Shown here: piece after piece, positions 10,740 to 23,700 of the stretch
How the letters are laid out: the number at the start of each line of letters is the position of its first letter
Position numbering within the stretch: the stretch's first letter is position 1
Assembly: GCA_963978545.1 (NCBI GenBank)
Contig: OZ021729.1
Coordinates: 6,441,001-6,505,000, forward strand
Direction: 5' to 3'
Length of the DNA stretch: 64,000 nt
Origin: Linyphia triangularis
Taxonomy: Eukaryota > Arthropoda > Arachnida > Araneae > Linyphiidae
Notes under the pieces: generated by a model
Databases searched by the model: none
What the model was told of the DNA's origin: nothing
Seen by the model: only the letters and a program-made list of their open reading frames with translations
Made by a program: the position numbers and the translations under genes

Positions 10740-12830
10740 TCTCTATATATATAAGGCAAAGCCCTCACTCACTGACTGACTCACTGACTCACTCATCACT
10801 AATTCTCCCACTTCCCACATAGTCACAACTCTGAAAATCGGCACAAATATCAACAATGGTAAAAATAGAAAAAGTAAACTATTCCGATCTCGATTAACCC
10901 ACTTTAAGGGGACGAAAAGGGGTTAAACGTTCCAAACGGGGGACATTCGAAAATCCTACTTCCCACATAGTCACAACTCTGAAAATCGGCACAAATATCA
11001 ACAATAGTAAAAATAGAAAAAGTAAACTATTCCGATCTCGATTAACCCACTTTAAGGGGTCGAAAAGGGGTTAAACGTTCCAAACGGGGGACATTCGAAA
11101 ATCCTACTTCCCACATAGTCACAACTCTGAAAATCGGCACAAATATCAACAATGGTAAAAATAGAAAAAGTAAACTATTCCGATCTCGATTAACCCACTT
11201 TAAGGGGTCGAAAAGGGGTTAAACGTTCCAAACGGGGGACATACGAATATCCTACTTCCCACATAGTCACAACTCTGAAAATCGGCACAAATATCAACAA
11301 TGGTAAAAATAGAAAAAGTAAACTATTCCGATCTCGATTAACCCACTTTAAGGGGTCGAAAAAGGGTTAAACGTTCCAAACGGGGGACATTCGAATATCC
11401 TACTTCCCACATAGTCACAACTCTGAAAATTGGCACAAATATCAACAATGGTAAAAATAGAAAAAGTAAACTATTCCGATCTCGATTAACCCACTTTAAG
11501 GGGTCGAAAAGGGGTTAAACGTTCCAAACGAGGGACATTCGAATATCCTACTTCCCATTTGATCACAACTCTAAAAATTGGTACAAATATTAACAATAGT
11601 AAACATAGAAAAAGTAAACTATTCCGATCTCGATTAACCCACTTTAAGGGCTCGAAAAGGGGTTAAACGTTCCAAACGAGGAATATTTGAATGTCCTACT
11701 TCTCATTTCGTCACAACTCTAAAAATGGGTGAGAATATCAATAAAGACAAACGAAGAAAAAGTAAGTTATTCCGATCTCGATTAACTCACTTTAAGGGGT
11801 GGAACAGGGGTTAACGTTCCAAACGAGGGATATTCGAATGTCCTACTTCCCCTTTCGTCACAACTCTGAAATCTGGTGCAAGTATCAACAAAAACAAACG
11901 TATAAAAATAAGCTATTCCGATCTCTATTTAACCATTCTAAGAGGTCAAAACAGGGTTAAACGTTCCAAACGAGGGATATTCGAATGTGCCACTTCCTAT
12001 ATGGTCACAACTCTAAAAATTGGTACAAATGTCAACAATGGTAAACATAGAAAAAGTAAGCTATTCAGATCTCGATTAACCCACTTTAAGAGGTCAAAAA
12101 GGGGTTAAACGTTCCAAACGAGCGATATATTCGAATGTCCTACTTCTCATATTTTCACAATTCTGAAAACTGGTGTGAATATCAATAAAGACAAACGCAG
12201 AAAAAGTAAACTATTCCGATCTCGGGTGGATCAAGAGGTGGAAAAGGGGTTAAACGTTCCAAACGAGGAATATTCGAATGTACCACTTCCCATATGGTCA
12301 CAACTCGGAAATTTGGAACAAATGTCAAAAAAGATTAAACATAGAAAAAGTAAGCTATTCTGTTCTCGATTAACCAACTTTAAGGGGTCGAAAAGGGGTT
12401 AAATGTTCCAAACGAGGGATATCTGAATGTTCCTCTTCCAATGTAGTCATTTTTCTGATATTTTTTTGCAAATGTTACAAAAATAAGTCATTCCAATATC
12501 GATTAACGAATTTTTAAGGGATGAAAAGACGACGCAACATTGATACTATAAGAGGATTAACTTAATGTCTAATTAACTTAATTCCCATACAGCTACTACT
12601 TTGAAATTTAGAATTAAGAGCAAACATAAACACAATAAACTATTCCAGTTTACTATTCACAATTATAACTTTCGTTTAAAATGTCAACAAAGGAAAGTTC
12701 CTATTTTGATAAATCGATTTGTCGGGATCGAAATGGGAGCAAACGTCTGAAGTGTAGAATACATGAATGTCTTGTGATCGCTAAAATGCTAATGGTAAAA
12801 TTTCGTAGCGCAGCACGGGTATTCAGCTAG
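10740..12830 (+). mobile_element. Non-autonomous Helitron carrying a minisatellite
   Basis: The element begins TCTCTATATATATAAGGC directly after host A (10739) and ends GGGTATTCAGCTAG directly before host T (12831). TC at the 5' end, CTAG-T at the 3' end and insertion between A and T are Helitron hallmarks. A degenerate GC-rich hairpin (tagcgcagcacgggt) lies just before CTAG. The interior is a CACT-rich tract, eleven copies of a 148-bp repeat and a 400-bp unique 3' part. There is no Rep/helicase coding. A second copy in opposite orientation at 40955-42933 confirms both ends. Confidence 0.9.
10810..12430 (+). repeat. 148-bp tandem array inside the Helitron
   Basis: The landmark 'acttcccacatagtcacaac' starts at 10810, 10958, 11106, 11254 and 11402, an exact 148-bp period; later copies (11550, 11698, 11844, 11992, 12142, 12284) drift to 142-150 bp. 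The 5' monomers are nearly identical and the 3' monomers are strongly diverged, so turnover is concentrated at the 5' side. The open frame at 12175-12402 is only a read through degenerate monomers. Confidence 0.93.
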
Positions 12831-14120
12831 TTAAATATATATGCATTGCCAATTAAAAGAAATTGTCAGTATAAAGAGAAAAGTTTTAATATCAATTATT
12901 CATACGCATTGCCAATTTTTATATTCATTAACATAGCGCTGAATCTGTTGTCAGCGTGTGCTTAGTGTTTGCGTTTTATTTCAAATATAAAACATTTCTA
13001 TCGGCAAGATTTGCGGCAAACTACGTTTCAAAATTTCTTTATTAAAAATGAATATGAATTTATGCTTTCACTTCCAAATATCTTTTATTTATTCTAGTTA
13101 ACACAATTTGGGCCACAGGAAAGGGTTTTAACAATGATCGGTTAAAATTCTTTCACTTACAGCGTTGCTATGTAAACGAAACATTGAATTGACAGGACCA
13201 CAATCCATAGTAAATTTTTTCATTCAAATATAATTATCTTTTATTTATTCTGATCAAAATAATGTTGGCAACAGGAAAGAGTTTCAACAATGATCGGTTG
13301 AATGGGATTTATTAGAATTCCAAAACTATTATAGAAACATTTGTAAAAGCAACCTTTTAGTGACAGTGACAACCCCCAAAACTTGATAGAAGGCATTGTC
13401 ATCGTCATGGTATGTATCTGCCAAGTTTCAACCCTACCAGTTGCCAGCACGGGTGTTAATTAGGCTTCCGTAGATTTACCCAGCAGCCACAAACAAACAA
13501 AACACAAATTAATAAAAAAGGTTTAAGAAGTTTTTAGAAAATGAAATTGAAATGGGTGTTTTTACATTATAATACTTCAAGCAATTGGTATAGCTAGGTA
13601 ATAAAAACTTTAAAAAATTTATCAATAAATAAGACATTAGATTTTTTTTTTTTCCCCTTTCAAATTTTTTTTTAATGTTATTTCATTACTATTGTTACAC
13701 CTGTTGTACACATTTATATGTTTAAGTTAATACTTCACCAGATATTGTGGTTAAAAGAAAATATGGATCTATAGGGAAGAGACAGTCTGACAATCCCTCT
13801 TAAGTTACTTGTATCAACATCCCTTTACAAATCTTTTTTTATAGTCAGTGTACCACAAGAATAGCTCCCACCAAGTAGCCTAGCATTGTTTGTTGCCTCA
13901 GAAACAAGACTAACCCCATTTTACATGAAGTATTTCAAGAAAAATAAAAACATTTACTGTAATTTTTTTTTTTTTTTTTAACCCGATGCAAATAACCTAC
14001 AAGCATCACCTTCACTATAAATCAACGAATCGTTTCTATAGGGAACACCATCAACCAGACTGTCTAGTGGGAGGTATTTTTATGATAGACAGACCGTAAA
14101 AGGCCTTCATCTTTTCAATA
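12831..14120. other. No gene; small direct repeats
   Basis: Two related segments (about 13085-13145 and 13230-13305) share 'tcttttatttattct', an 'aatnttgg.cacaggaaag' stretch and 'aacaatgatcggtt', about 155 bp apart. The part at 13370-13470 (aaaacttgat..aggcattgtcatcg) resembles 17720-17810, so it belongs to a diverged dispersed repeat. I see no coding region. Confidence 0.5.
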
Positions 14121-14124
14121 TCAG

Positions 14125-15125
14125 TTATGGGTATCTCATTAACTGCTATTTTAAAATTACCTTAATTTGGAGAAAATATTTAAGATTTTGATCGACAGAA
14201 ATCATTCGGTACATAAGGATAGCATTTTCTACAAATCCGTTATTAAAAGGACAAAATAAGCTTGTAAAGAAACACTGGAAACAACTGTTCTGTCATATGT
14301 TCTTTTACTTACGTTACTTTTCAATTGCCGGTATCTCATTAAATGCTTTTTTTAAAATTACCTTTACTGGGAGAAATTATTTAAGATTTTGACAGATAGG
14401 AATCATTCGGCACATAAGGATAGCATTTTCTACAAATCAGTTATTAAAAGGACAAAATAAGCTTGTAAACAACACACTGGAAACGACTGTTCTGTCATAT
14501 CTTCTTTTACTTTACGCTACTTTTCAATTGACGGTATCTCATTAACTGCTTTTTTAAAATTACTTTTACTTGGAGAAATTATTTAAGATTTTGATAGATA
14601 GGAATCATTTGGCACAAACGGATAGTATTTTCTTCAAATCAGTTATTAAAAGGATAAAATGAGTATGTAAAGAAACACTTTAAACAACTGTTCTGTCACA
14701 TGTTCTTTTACTTTAAGTTAATTTTCAATTGCCGGTATCTCATTAACTGCTATTTTAAAATTAACTTTATTTGGAGAAATTATTTAAGATTTTGATAGAT
14801 AGGAATCATTCGGCACATAAGGATAGCATTTTCTACAAATCAGTTATTAAAAGGACCAATTAATCTTGTAAAGAAACACTGGAAACAACTGTTCTGTCAT
14901 ATGTTCTTTTACTTTACACTACTTTTCAATTGCTGGTATCTCATTAACTGCTATTTTAAAATTGCCTTTATTTAAGGAAAGTATTTAGTGAAGATTTTAG
15001 TAGGTTGTAATCATTCGGAACATAGCCTTTTCAACAATTCAGCTATTAAAAGGATAAAATAAACAAACAAAGAAACACTGGAAACATGTGTTCTGTCACA
15101 TGTCTCATTACCTTACGTTACTTTA
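14125..15125. repeat. ~202-bp tandem array, five copies
   Basis: 'ggtatctcattaa' recurs near 14129, 14331, 14534, 14735 and 14936. Each unit also carries 'ggagaaattatttaagattt', 'gaatcattcggcacat' and 'ctgttctgtcatatgttctt'. Copies differ by several percent, with the last the most diverged. Non-coding. Confidence 0.9.
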
Positions 15126-16855
15126 TCTTTCACAAAAACAGATTTAAATGCATTCAAACGCTTCTTATATGCGACAAACTAATGAATAACGCAACATAAG
15201 AGATGTCACTACATTAGAATCCCTGTGCTTCTTACGCATGTGATTGGTTTAAGCAAAAGAAGCTTTTTGTCAAGATTCAAATAAAAGCTCGGAAAAAGAA
15301 CTTCGACGAAAGTAAAAGAGAAGCGTAGAAAGGGACACTTTATTTATCATCGTGTTAACTTCTTAAGAAATATCATTTCTTACCGAGTGCTGCTTAACAT
15401 AAGAAAGGAATTCCTAAAGATTCCTCATCAGCGTTTGTTTCACCCGAAAGTTTTATTGCCGTTAAACGTGCCCCGGATTTTTGTCTTATATATATCGCTG
15501 CAATGTTCCATTTTCTTTCTTATTGCACTCTATTTTTGAAAGAAAAACTTTTAAGGCTTAGTTTGGGAAGATATAACTGAAGTGTATATATTTTCATCAT
15601 TCTATACTTTGAAGCTATTTACATTTTAAATCAAATAGCATTCTTGTATAAAACGAATGAATTTCCTTTTTTTTTTCAGTGAAAAAGCTATTCTATTTTT
15701 TGGGTACAATTCTTCCTTTTTAAACTGGCAATTTGCAGGGCTTTGGTGGGGTTATGGGATACAACTGTAAACTGTTTTGCAATATAATTTTATTCAATTG
15801 AAGATCGTATCGAATATCGGGAAACTTTTTGGCAGCGTACTTTAAATTGGATAGGTATAAGATGTCTTTGAAACTTTCGTGCTTGATAAGATTGTTATTT
15901 TTAAATTAAATGTTTTGCTTGTTTACGTTTTTATACATTTTATACGTTTGATTTTCATAATGCATCATACTCTTTTATTTCTGACTTTTGATCAAAGTAC
16001 TAGGAATTAAGAATCTGAGTTTTTATCGTGTTTGCTACGGATTTTGTTAGTAGAATATGACAATTCTAATAGAAATTATTTTCCTTATGAAAATAATAAT
16101 AAAAAAAAACTAATCGATAGTAACAAAGTTTTTACTATGAATTCTCTATATGTATGAAATGTTCAAATCATTCGAAAAATTTTGTAATATGTGGCAAGTC
16201 AAGAAAAAGTCTTTTAAATTACAATCATGGAAATTGTTTATTATTTTTAAATTAAATGTTTTCTTTATAGATCTCATTTTCTTAAGGCATCATACTAATT
16301 CATATTTTATTTTTAATAAAAGTACTATTAATTTAGAATCTAAGTTTTTATCTTGGTTTCTACGAATTCTTTATTTGTTAGTAGAATATCTCAATTCTAT
16401 TGGAAATCATTTTTCTTATGAAAAAAGAACTACCCGATGAACACAAAGTTTTTACTTTGAACCCTTTAAATGCACGAAATATTCAAATCATCTATAAATG
16501 TTAGCCGTATATGACGAATCAGGAAAGAGTTTCTTAAGTTGCGATCATGAATTATTAAGTTACTTAGGAGCGAGAAAGAGGTAGTGTTACAAGCGTAAAA
16601 GATAATAATGGAATGAATGAATCGTCATCTCGTGAGAACTCTCGAAACAAGCTATATCGTGTGAGTGTTTGTCCCTATATCAAGAGAAATTAAAATACCT
16701 AGTGGGTGACGAACTAAATCAGTCTGACACAATGACGAGCACTAATGTGAGTTTTCGATACGCAGTTCCGAATCTTGGATATTAATTCACAAGACTGTAG
16801 AAACGTGGGAAAATGATTGAATGAAAGTGATGGTGAAGAGATTAAAAATAGAGTT
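15126..16855. other. No gene supported
   Basis: AT-rich. Two diverged related segments at about 15900-16150 and 16200-16480 share 'ttaaattaaatgtttt', 'gcatcatact', 'gtagaatat' and 'acaaagtttttact', suggesting an old ~300-bp duplication. The 96-codon frame at 16150-16440 lies in it and has no recognisable domain. Confidence 0.5.
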
Positions 16856-17500
16856 CCAACGGTCCTTGAAAGTCCTTGAATTTTTTTAAATAAAATTTGG
16901 TCCTTGAAAGTCCTTGAAAAAAGGATAAAGTCCTTGAATTTTTTTTATGAAATTTGGTCCTTGAAAATCCTTGAAAAAAGGATAAAGTCCTTGAATTTTT
17001 TTTATGAAATTTGGTCCTTGAAAGTCCTTGAAAAAAGGATAAAGTCCTTGAATTTTTTTAATGAAATTTGGCCCTTGAAAGTCCTTGAAAAAAGGATAAA
17101 GTCCTTGAATTTTTTTAATGAAATTTGGTCCTTGAAAGTCCTTGAAAAAAGGATAAAGTTCTTGAAAGTCCTTGAATTTTTTTAATGATATTTGGTCCTT
17201 GAAAGTCCATGAAAAAAGGATATAAAGTCCTTGAAAGTCCTTGAATTTTTTTAGTGAAATTTGGTCCTTGAAAGTCCTTGAAAAAAGGATAAAGTCCTTG
17301 AATTTTTTTTTAATGAAATTTGGTCCTTGAAAGTCCTTGAAAAAATGATAAAGTCCTTGAAAAAAGGATAAAGTCCTTGAAAGTCTTTGAATTTTTAAGT
17401 GATCACCGATAATATCCATTTTGTATTTATATTTCTAAAGTATGTAATTTTATGGTCCTTGAACTTTCTTAAAAAGGTCCTTGAAAGTCTTTCAATTGTT
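16856..17500. repeat. ~57-bp minisatellite built from 'gtccttgaa'
   Basis: The unit is roughly 'gtccttgaaagtccttgaa', 'aaaaggataaa', 'gtccttgaattttttt' and 'atgaaatttg', repeated about ten times. Because 57 is divisible by three, long open frames appear on both strands (minus 16886-17419, a 177-codon FKDFQGPNFIKK-type repeat; plus 16904-17185). Frames on both strands and no start context argue against a gene. Confidence 0.9.
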
Positions 17501-17966
17501 TTCTTCAATAAAAGAGGGAACCCTGAAAAAGTAAAAGGTGCACTTCGAAAGAAAATAATTAAATAAAAAGGCGATTCTAAAATAGGTTTGTCATTACATG
17601 CCTTGCAAACTTTTAATGTATGAATTCAACTTATTTGAGTGATTTTGAGCTCAGATCCAGTCTTCAGGATGTTGGATCACTACGAAGAAAATATCAATTC
17701 TGTGACTACCTTTTATTTGGCACCAAAACTTGATTGAATGCATTGTCATCGACAGTTAGTATCTTCCAAGTTTCGGCTTCATTGGATGACGGTAAGTAGG
17801 TTAATTATTTCTCCGAAGGTTTTTTTAGGCAAAGTATTTAAAAAATGGTCTGGTATTGTGAGTTGAAATGAATAGCGAAATGGATTGAGGTGGAAGAAGT
17901 TATGGGATAGTCGTATTTAAATATTCAGGTATTGTTGATATCTCGTAATTTGTAAAAACGGCCTTT
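17501..17966. other. No gene seen
   Basis: Intergenic. The portion 17720-17810 resembles 13370-13470 (shared 'aaaacttgat', 'gcattgtcatcg', 'ccaagttt'). Confidence 0.5.
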
Positions 17967-17979
17967 AAATGTGGCCGAG

Positions 17980-18159
17980 AGCCGACCAAACGGTATAGTG
18001 GTTAGCGTGCTAGCTTCTAGACCGCGAGGTTGCGGGTTCGAGTCCCGTATTAGGCATGGGTGTTTGTAAATGTATGTTGGCTTGTCTAATGAGGAATGTT
18101 TCGGCGCATTATAGCCCTCGTGTTGCTGATGGCACCAGATAATCTGAAAACAACCAACC
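17980..18159 (+). mobile_element. tRNA-derived SINE, family 1, copy a
   Basis: The 5' head (gccgaccaaacggtatagtg, A-box-like gtggttagcgtgctag, B box GGTTCGAGTCC) is tRNA-like. A ~90-bp body follows (catgggtgtttgtaaatg through ggc.ccagataatctgaaaa), ending in a short (AACC)n tail. A perfect 13-bp target-site duplication, aaatgtggccgag, flanks it at 17967-17979 and 18160-18172. The promoter would be internal, for RNA polymerase III. This is the reference description for family 1. Confidence 0.95.
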
Positions 18160-18414
18160 AAATGTGGCCGAGTGACAAGATTTAAAGGGTACATTGCATT
18201 ACATATTGTTAGAATGTTATTCTTCTGAAGACTATACTTGTTATAGTTAACTTTTAAGTTTCTTTCAGTAAGCAGTAGATGTATTATCAGCTTAATTATT
18301 TTCCAAAACACCACCTTTGCAGTGTTTCAAAGAATTTATACTTTTCATACATTTACTAATAAGTTTGGTTTTATTTGATATTTGTATAACCGATTCTTGC
18401 ACTGCATGGCAAAA

Positions 18415-19063
18415 TTAGGGATGTGGAACATCGCACAACTTTCAATTACACTATATAACATTGGTCATTGCAGTAAAATTTGACATTGTGTTACTTACCA
18501 TTTTCTTATTTTCTATCATTTGAATGAAAATGGCCAGTTTGGCAATATTTTTGGCAATAATTTTCACACGAGCAAAAAAAAACACGCCAAAATGGCAAGA
18601 ATAAGGACTCTGTTCAATAGATATTGCATTGCCCTTACTTGTGCGAGAAACGTAGAAAAAATCAATCGTTGATGACCGTTGCTCAAGAGCAGAGAGCTCT
18701 TTGTTAAAAGCACTCGTTTTTCAACTTTTCACACTTTTATCACTTTTTTATGGGAATTTCGGAGGGGGGAATTCTTAGAACACCTTCAGAGTCCTGACCA
18801 CAATAACTTTGATCAAAATCGTTAGAACAGTTTTTTTAGGAATTACTGAAAAATATGACTTTCTAAATGGCAGTTACCGTATGCGAATGCGCGATTTTGA
18901 CGAAAACCTTAATGGTGGGTCCTTGTGCCACCACCAACCCGCACACCATGTTTAAATATCGTGGATCAATTTGTTCGGGAGTTATGCTGACCATGTACAC
19001 ACCGATAAACATTTTTTTTAGATCACTTTTTCGAAATCAGAATATTCCAAAAAGTATAGAAAT

Positions 19064-19098
<35 letters not shown>

Positions 19099-19150
19099 CG
19101 AATGCTGTACTTTTATTTCCTATGTAAATATATGGATAATTGAAAATTAC
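18415..19150 (+). mobile_element. Dispersed repeat family F, copy A
   Basis: It shares with 50050-50770 the landmarks 'tgtggaacatcg.acaactt', 'ttcaattacactatat', 'ttttgacgaaaacctta', 'gggagttatgctgacca' and 'tatggataattgaaa'. The left and right limits are set by where the host 195-bp array stops and restarts. There is no transposase; the class is unknown. The open frame at 18867-19127 is not conserved as a protein between copies. Confidence 0.75.
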
Positions 19151-19955
19151 AAAAAAAAAAAAAAACATATTGAGATTCATTGCTTTAGGTATTTTATTTA
19201 GTCCATAATACGAACTCTTTAAATTAAGTAAAACGTAATGGTTTTCGTATAAACTTTTAGTGTCCCAGAGCATTTATATTTTTCATATATTAGCTACTAA
19301 AGCTTGGTTTCATTTTTTTTTATAAAACCGATTGCATTAACACTAGGTTAGAAAACAAGATAAAACATTTTGAGAATCATTGTTTTGGGAATTTTATTCA
19401 GCCCAAAACATGAACTCTTTAAATTAAGTCAAAATTAATAGTCTTCTTATAAACTCGTTGAGTGTAGCAGCATTTATATTTTTCATAATATGTTTACAAC
19501 TTATTTTGATTTCATTTAATTTTATTTTGAACAATTTTTATACTACAATTGGAAAATAAAACAACATTTTGAGATTTCATACTTTGCATTCAGTCCGCAA
19601 AATGAACTCTTCAATTGAGTTAAAATTAATGGTTTTCTTATGAACTCACAGAATGCCACAGCATTTATATTTTTCATTACCTTTTTAAAACTTAATTTTG
19701 GTTTCATTTAATTTTCTTAAAACCGATTCTTATACTACGTTGAAAAATAAGACAAAACATTTTTAAGATTCCTTGCTCTGCATTCAGTTAACAAAATGAA
19801 CTCTTTGAATTGAGTCAAACTTAATGGTTTTCTTATAAACTTGCAGTATATCAAAGCATTTATATTTTTTATGAGATTTTTACAACTCAATATTGGTTTC
19901 ATTTAATTTTCTTATAACTAATTCTTATCCTACACTGGAAAATACGACAAAACGT

Positions 19956-20138
19956 TTGGTTGGTTGGTTGGTTTGTTTGTTTGTTTGTTTGTTGGTTTGT
20001 TTGTTGGTTTGTTTGTTGGTTTGTTTGTTGGTTTGTTTGTTGGTTTGTTTGTTGGTTTGTTTGTTGGTTTGTTTGTTTGTTGGTTGGTTGGTTGGTTGGT
20101 TGGTTGGTTGGTTGGTTGGTTGGTTGGTTGGTTGGTTT
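19956..20138. repeat. Expanded SINE tail microsatellite (TTGG/TTTG)n
   Basis: About 180 bp of mixed ttgg and tttg, including a regular 12-bp pattern ttggtttgtttg repeated about seven times and then pure (ttgg)n. It is continuous with the 3' tail of the reverse-strand SINE at 20139-20306. Open frames in all three plus-strand frames and on the minus strand ([17 protein letters not shown]) are artefacts of the microsatellite. Confidence 0.93.
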
Positions 20139-20306
20139 CAGATTATCTGGCACCGTCATCAACACGAGGGCTATAATGCGCCGAAACATTCGTCATTAGA
20201 TAAGCCAACATACATTTACAAACACCCATGCCTTACACGGGACTCGAACCCCCAACCTCTCGGTCTAGAAGCTAGCACGCTAACCAATATACGGTTTGAT
20301 CGGCCT
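19960..20306 (-). mobile_element. SINE family 1, copy b, giant tail
   Basis: Reverse-strand copy with the body 'cagattatctggcaccgtc' and a decayed B box (the plus strand reads gggactcgaacccccaacc), ending at gtttgatcggcc. An imperfect 10-bp duplication aaac[g/a]tttgg lies at 19950-19959 and 20307-20316. It inserted into the 195-bp array. Its tail is much longer than in other copies. Confidence 0.9.
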
Positions 20307-20400
20307 AAACATTTGGAGATTCCTTGCTCTGCATTCAGTCCACAAAATGAACTCTTTAAATTAAGTCAAACTTAATGGTTTTCTTTCCTAACGCATTGTT

Positions 20401-20755
20401 TTTACTCAAAAACACAAGTAAATGAGAGATTGAAATATGATTCATTGACCCCAACACGAGATTTCCATTTCGAAATCCATCGAAAAGAATGGACTTTTCC
20501 CTTCTTAAAGAATCCTCTCCGGCCATTTAATGAAGTATTTTGTTAGGATCCGAAGTCATTAATAACCTGAATGTTTAAAGTCTTTTCCAGTTCCACTTAT
20601 TTGAACCTTCGCAGGAAATAATATACTTTGGGCGAAAGTTTTTCGCATCCGCCCAAAAGAAGACGGGAAACGTAAATGGTATTCGCGCTCTTAATTTATA
20701 CAGTTGGTAAGTCGGTCTAAATCATTAGCAAGCTTCTGTAAAAATGTTTTTAGGC
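20401..20755. other. No gene seen
   Basis: Unique sequence leading into the 244-bp array. No coding support. Confidence 0.5.
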
Positions 20756-23700
20756 TGTGTTTATTCTCTCTTGCGAGGGGCTGTAAGTTGGAGAAGTATA
20801 AATATTACTGCTCGTTTGTGGTACAGTATGTGTGTGTGTATTTTGGAGTTTTAGGAGGAATTAATCTGATAAGTTTTCATCTTTAAAGTGCTTGTAAATT
20901 TTTTGCAAAGATATTCAAACGTTTATTGATCTATATACTAGATCCATATACTAGTGAGATCTATATACTAGTACACACTAGATATATAGGCTAGTAAGAG
21001 CGTTTATTCTCTCTTGCGAGGGGCTGTAAGTTGGAGAAGTATAAGTATTACTGCTCGTTTGTGGTACGGTAATGTGTGTGTGTATTTTGGAGTTTTAGGA
21101 GGAATTAATCTGATAAGTTTTCATCTTTAAAGTGCTTGTAAATTTTTTGCAAAGATATTCAAACGTTTATTGATCTATATACTAGATCCATATACTAGTG
21201 AGATCTATATACTAGTACACACTAGATATATAGGCTAGTAAGAGCGTTTATTCTCTCTTGCGAGGGGCTGTAAGTTGGAGAAGTATAAGTATTACTGCTC
21301 GTTTGTGGTACGGTAATGTGTGTGTGTATTTTGGAGTTTTAGGAGGAATTAATCTGATAAGTTTTCATCTTTAAAGTGCTTGTAAATTTTTTGCAAAGAT
21401 ATTCAAACGTTTATTGATCTATATACTAGATCCATATACTAGTGAGATCTATATACTAGTACACACTAGATATATAGGCTAGTAAGAGCGTTTATTCTCT
21501 CTTGCGAGGGGCTGTAAGTTGGAGAAGTATAAATATTACTGCTCGTTTGTGGTACGGTAATGTGTGTGTGTATTTTGGAGTTTTAGGAGGAATTAATCTG
21601 ATAAGTTTTCATTTTTAAAATGGTTGTAAATTTTTTGCAATGATATTCAAACGTTTATTGATCTATATACTAGATTCATATACTAGTGAGATCTATATAC
21701 TAGTACACACTAGATATATAGGCTAGTAAGAGCGTTTATTCTCTCTTGCGAGGGGCTGTAAGTTGGAGAAGTATAAATATTACTGCTCGTTTGTGGTACG
21801 GTAATGTGTGTGTGTATTTTGGAGTTTTAGGAGGAATTAATCTGATAAGTTTTCATTTTTAAAATGGTTGTAAATTTTTTGCAATGATATTCAAACGTTT
21901 ATTGATCTATATACTAGATCCATATACTAGTGAGATCTATATACTAGTACACACTAGATATATAGGCTAGTAAGAGCGTTTATTCTCTCTTGCGAGGGGC
22001 TGTAAGTTGGAGAAGTATAAATATTACTGCTCGTTTGTGGTACGGTAATGTGTGTGTGTATTTTGGAGTTTTAGGAGGAATTAATCTGATAAGTTTTCAT
22101 TTTTAAAATGGTTGTAAATTTTTTGCAATGATATTCAAACGTTTATTGATCTATATACTAGATCCATATACTAGTGAGATCTATATACTAGTACACACTA
22201 GATATATAGGCTAGTAAGAGCGTTTATTCTCTCTTGCGAGGGGCTGTAAGTTGGAGAAGTATAAATATTACTGCTCGTTTGTGGTACGGTATTGTGTGTG
22301 TATTTTGGAGTTTTAGGAGGCATTAATCTGATAAGTTTTCATTTTTAAAGTGGTTGTAAATTTTTTGCAAAGATATTCAAACGTTTATTGATCTATATAC
22401 TAGATCCATAAACTATTGAGATCTATATACTAGTATATACTAGATCTATACACTAGTAAATACTAGATATATACTAGTATATACTGAATCTACATACTAG
22501 TATGCATTACATCTGTGTACTAGTGAAAGCTTTATACTACATCTATTCACTAGTATACACTAGATCTATATACCAGTATATACTAGTTATATATACTAGA
22601 GAGAACTATATATCAGTTTACACTAGATCTATGTATAAGTGTAATATATATACTAGTATATACTACTTCTATATACTAGTGAGATCTACATACTAGTACA
22701 CACTAGATATATAGACTAGTAAGAGCGTTTATTCTCTCTTGCAAGGGGCTATAAGTTGGAGAAGTATAAATATTACTGCTCTTTTGTGGTACAGTATGTG
22801 TGTGTGTATTTTAGAGTTTTAGAAGGAATTAATCTGATAAGTTTTTATTTTTAAAGTGGTTGTAAATTTTTTGCAATGATATTCAAACGTTTATTGATCT
22901 ATATACTAGATCCATATACTAGTGAGATCTATATACTAGTACACACTAGATATATAGGCTAGTAAATACTAGATATATACTAGTATATACTGGATCTACA
23001 TACTAGTATGCATTACATCTGTGTACTAGTGAAAACTTTATACTAGATCTATATACCAGTATATATTAGTTATATATACTAGTGAGAACTATATATCTGT
23101 TTACACTAGATCTATGTATTAGTGTGATATATATAATAGTAAATACTAGATCTATATACTAGTGAGATCTACATACTAGTAAACACTAGATATATAGGCT
23201 AGTAAGAGCGTTTATTCTCTCTTGCGAGGGGCTGTAAGTTGGAGAAGTATAAATATTACTGCTCGTTTGTGGTAAGGTAATGTGTGTGTTTTGGAGTTTT
23301 AGGAGGAATTAATCTGATAAGTTTTCATTTTTATAAATTTTTTGCAAGGATATTCAAACATTTATTGATCTATATACTAGATCCATATACTATTGAGATC
23401 TATATACTAGTATGTACTAGATCTATACACTAGTAAATACTAGATATATACTAGTATATACTGGATCTACATACTAGTATGCATTACAACTGTGTACTAG
23501 TGAAAGCTTTGTACTAGATCTATACACTGGTATACACTAGATCTATACACTGGTATACACTAGATCTATATACCAGTATATACTAGTTATATATACTAGT
23601 GAGAACTATATATCAGTTTACACTAGATATATATATTAGTGAGATATATATACTAGTATATACTAGATCTATATACTAGTGAGATCTACATACTAGTACA

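Larger units (their letters stand above)
18305..20400. repeat. Diverged ~195-bp tandem array with two insertions
   Basis: 'catttatatttttcat' recurs near 19271, 19469, 19662 and 19857, with a diverged copy near 18327. Each unit also contains 'aaaccgattcttatactac'-like sequence, 'aaaacattttgagattc', 'atgaactctttaaattaagt' and 'taatggttttcttataaac'. A family-F repeat (18415-19150) and a SINE (about 19960-20306) interrupt it, and array sequence resumes on the far side of each. Confidence 0.85.

Noticed and set aside
16886..17419. 177-codon frame with FKDFQGPNFIKK-type repeats
   Set aside because: A 57-bp minisatellite stays open in several frames on both strands; no start context or domain.
18000..18055. 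Free-standing tRNA genes in the B-box-bearing segments
   Set aside because: The same head recurs 15 times with a common body, tail and target duplications; the cloverleaf is poor. These are SINEs.
19893..20375. Long open frames (160 codons and overlapping frames) with LVCLL / QTNQQ repeats
   Set aside because: All frames on both strands are open because the DNA is (TTGG/TTTG)n, a SINE tail; no gene signal.
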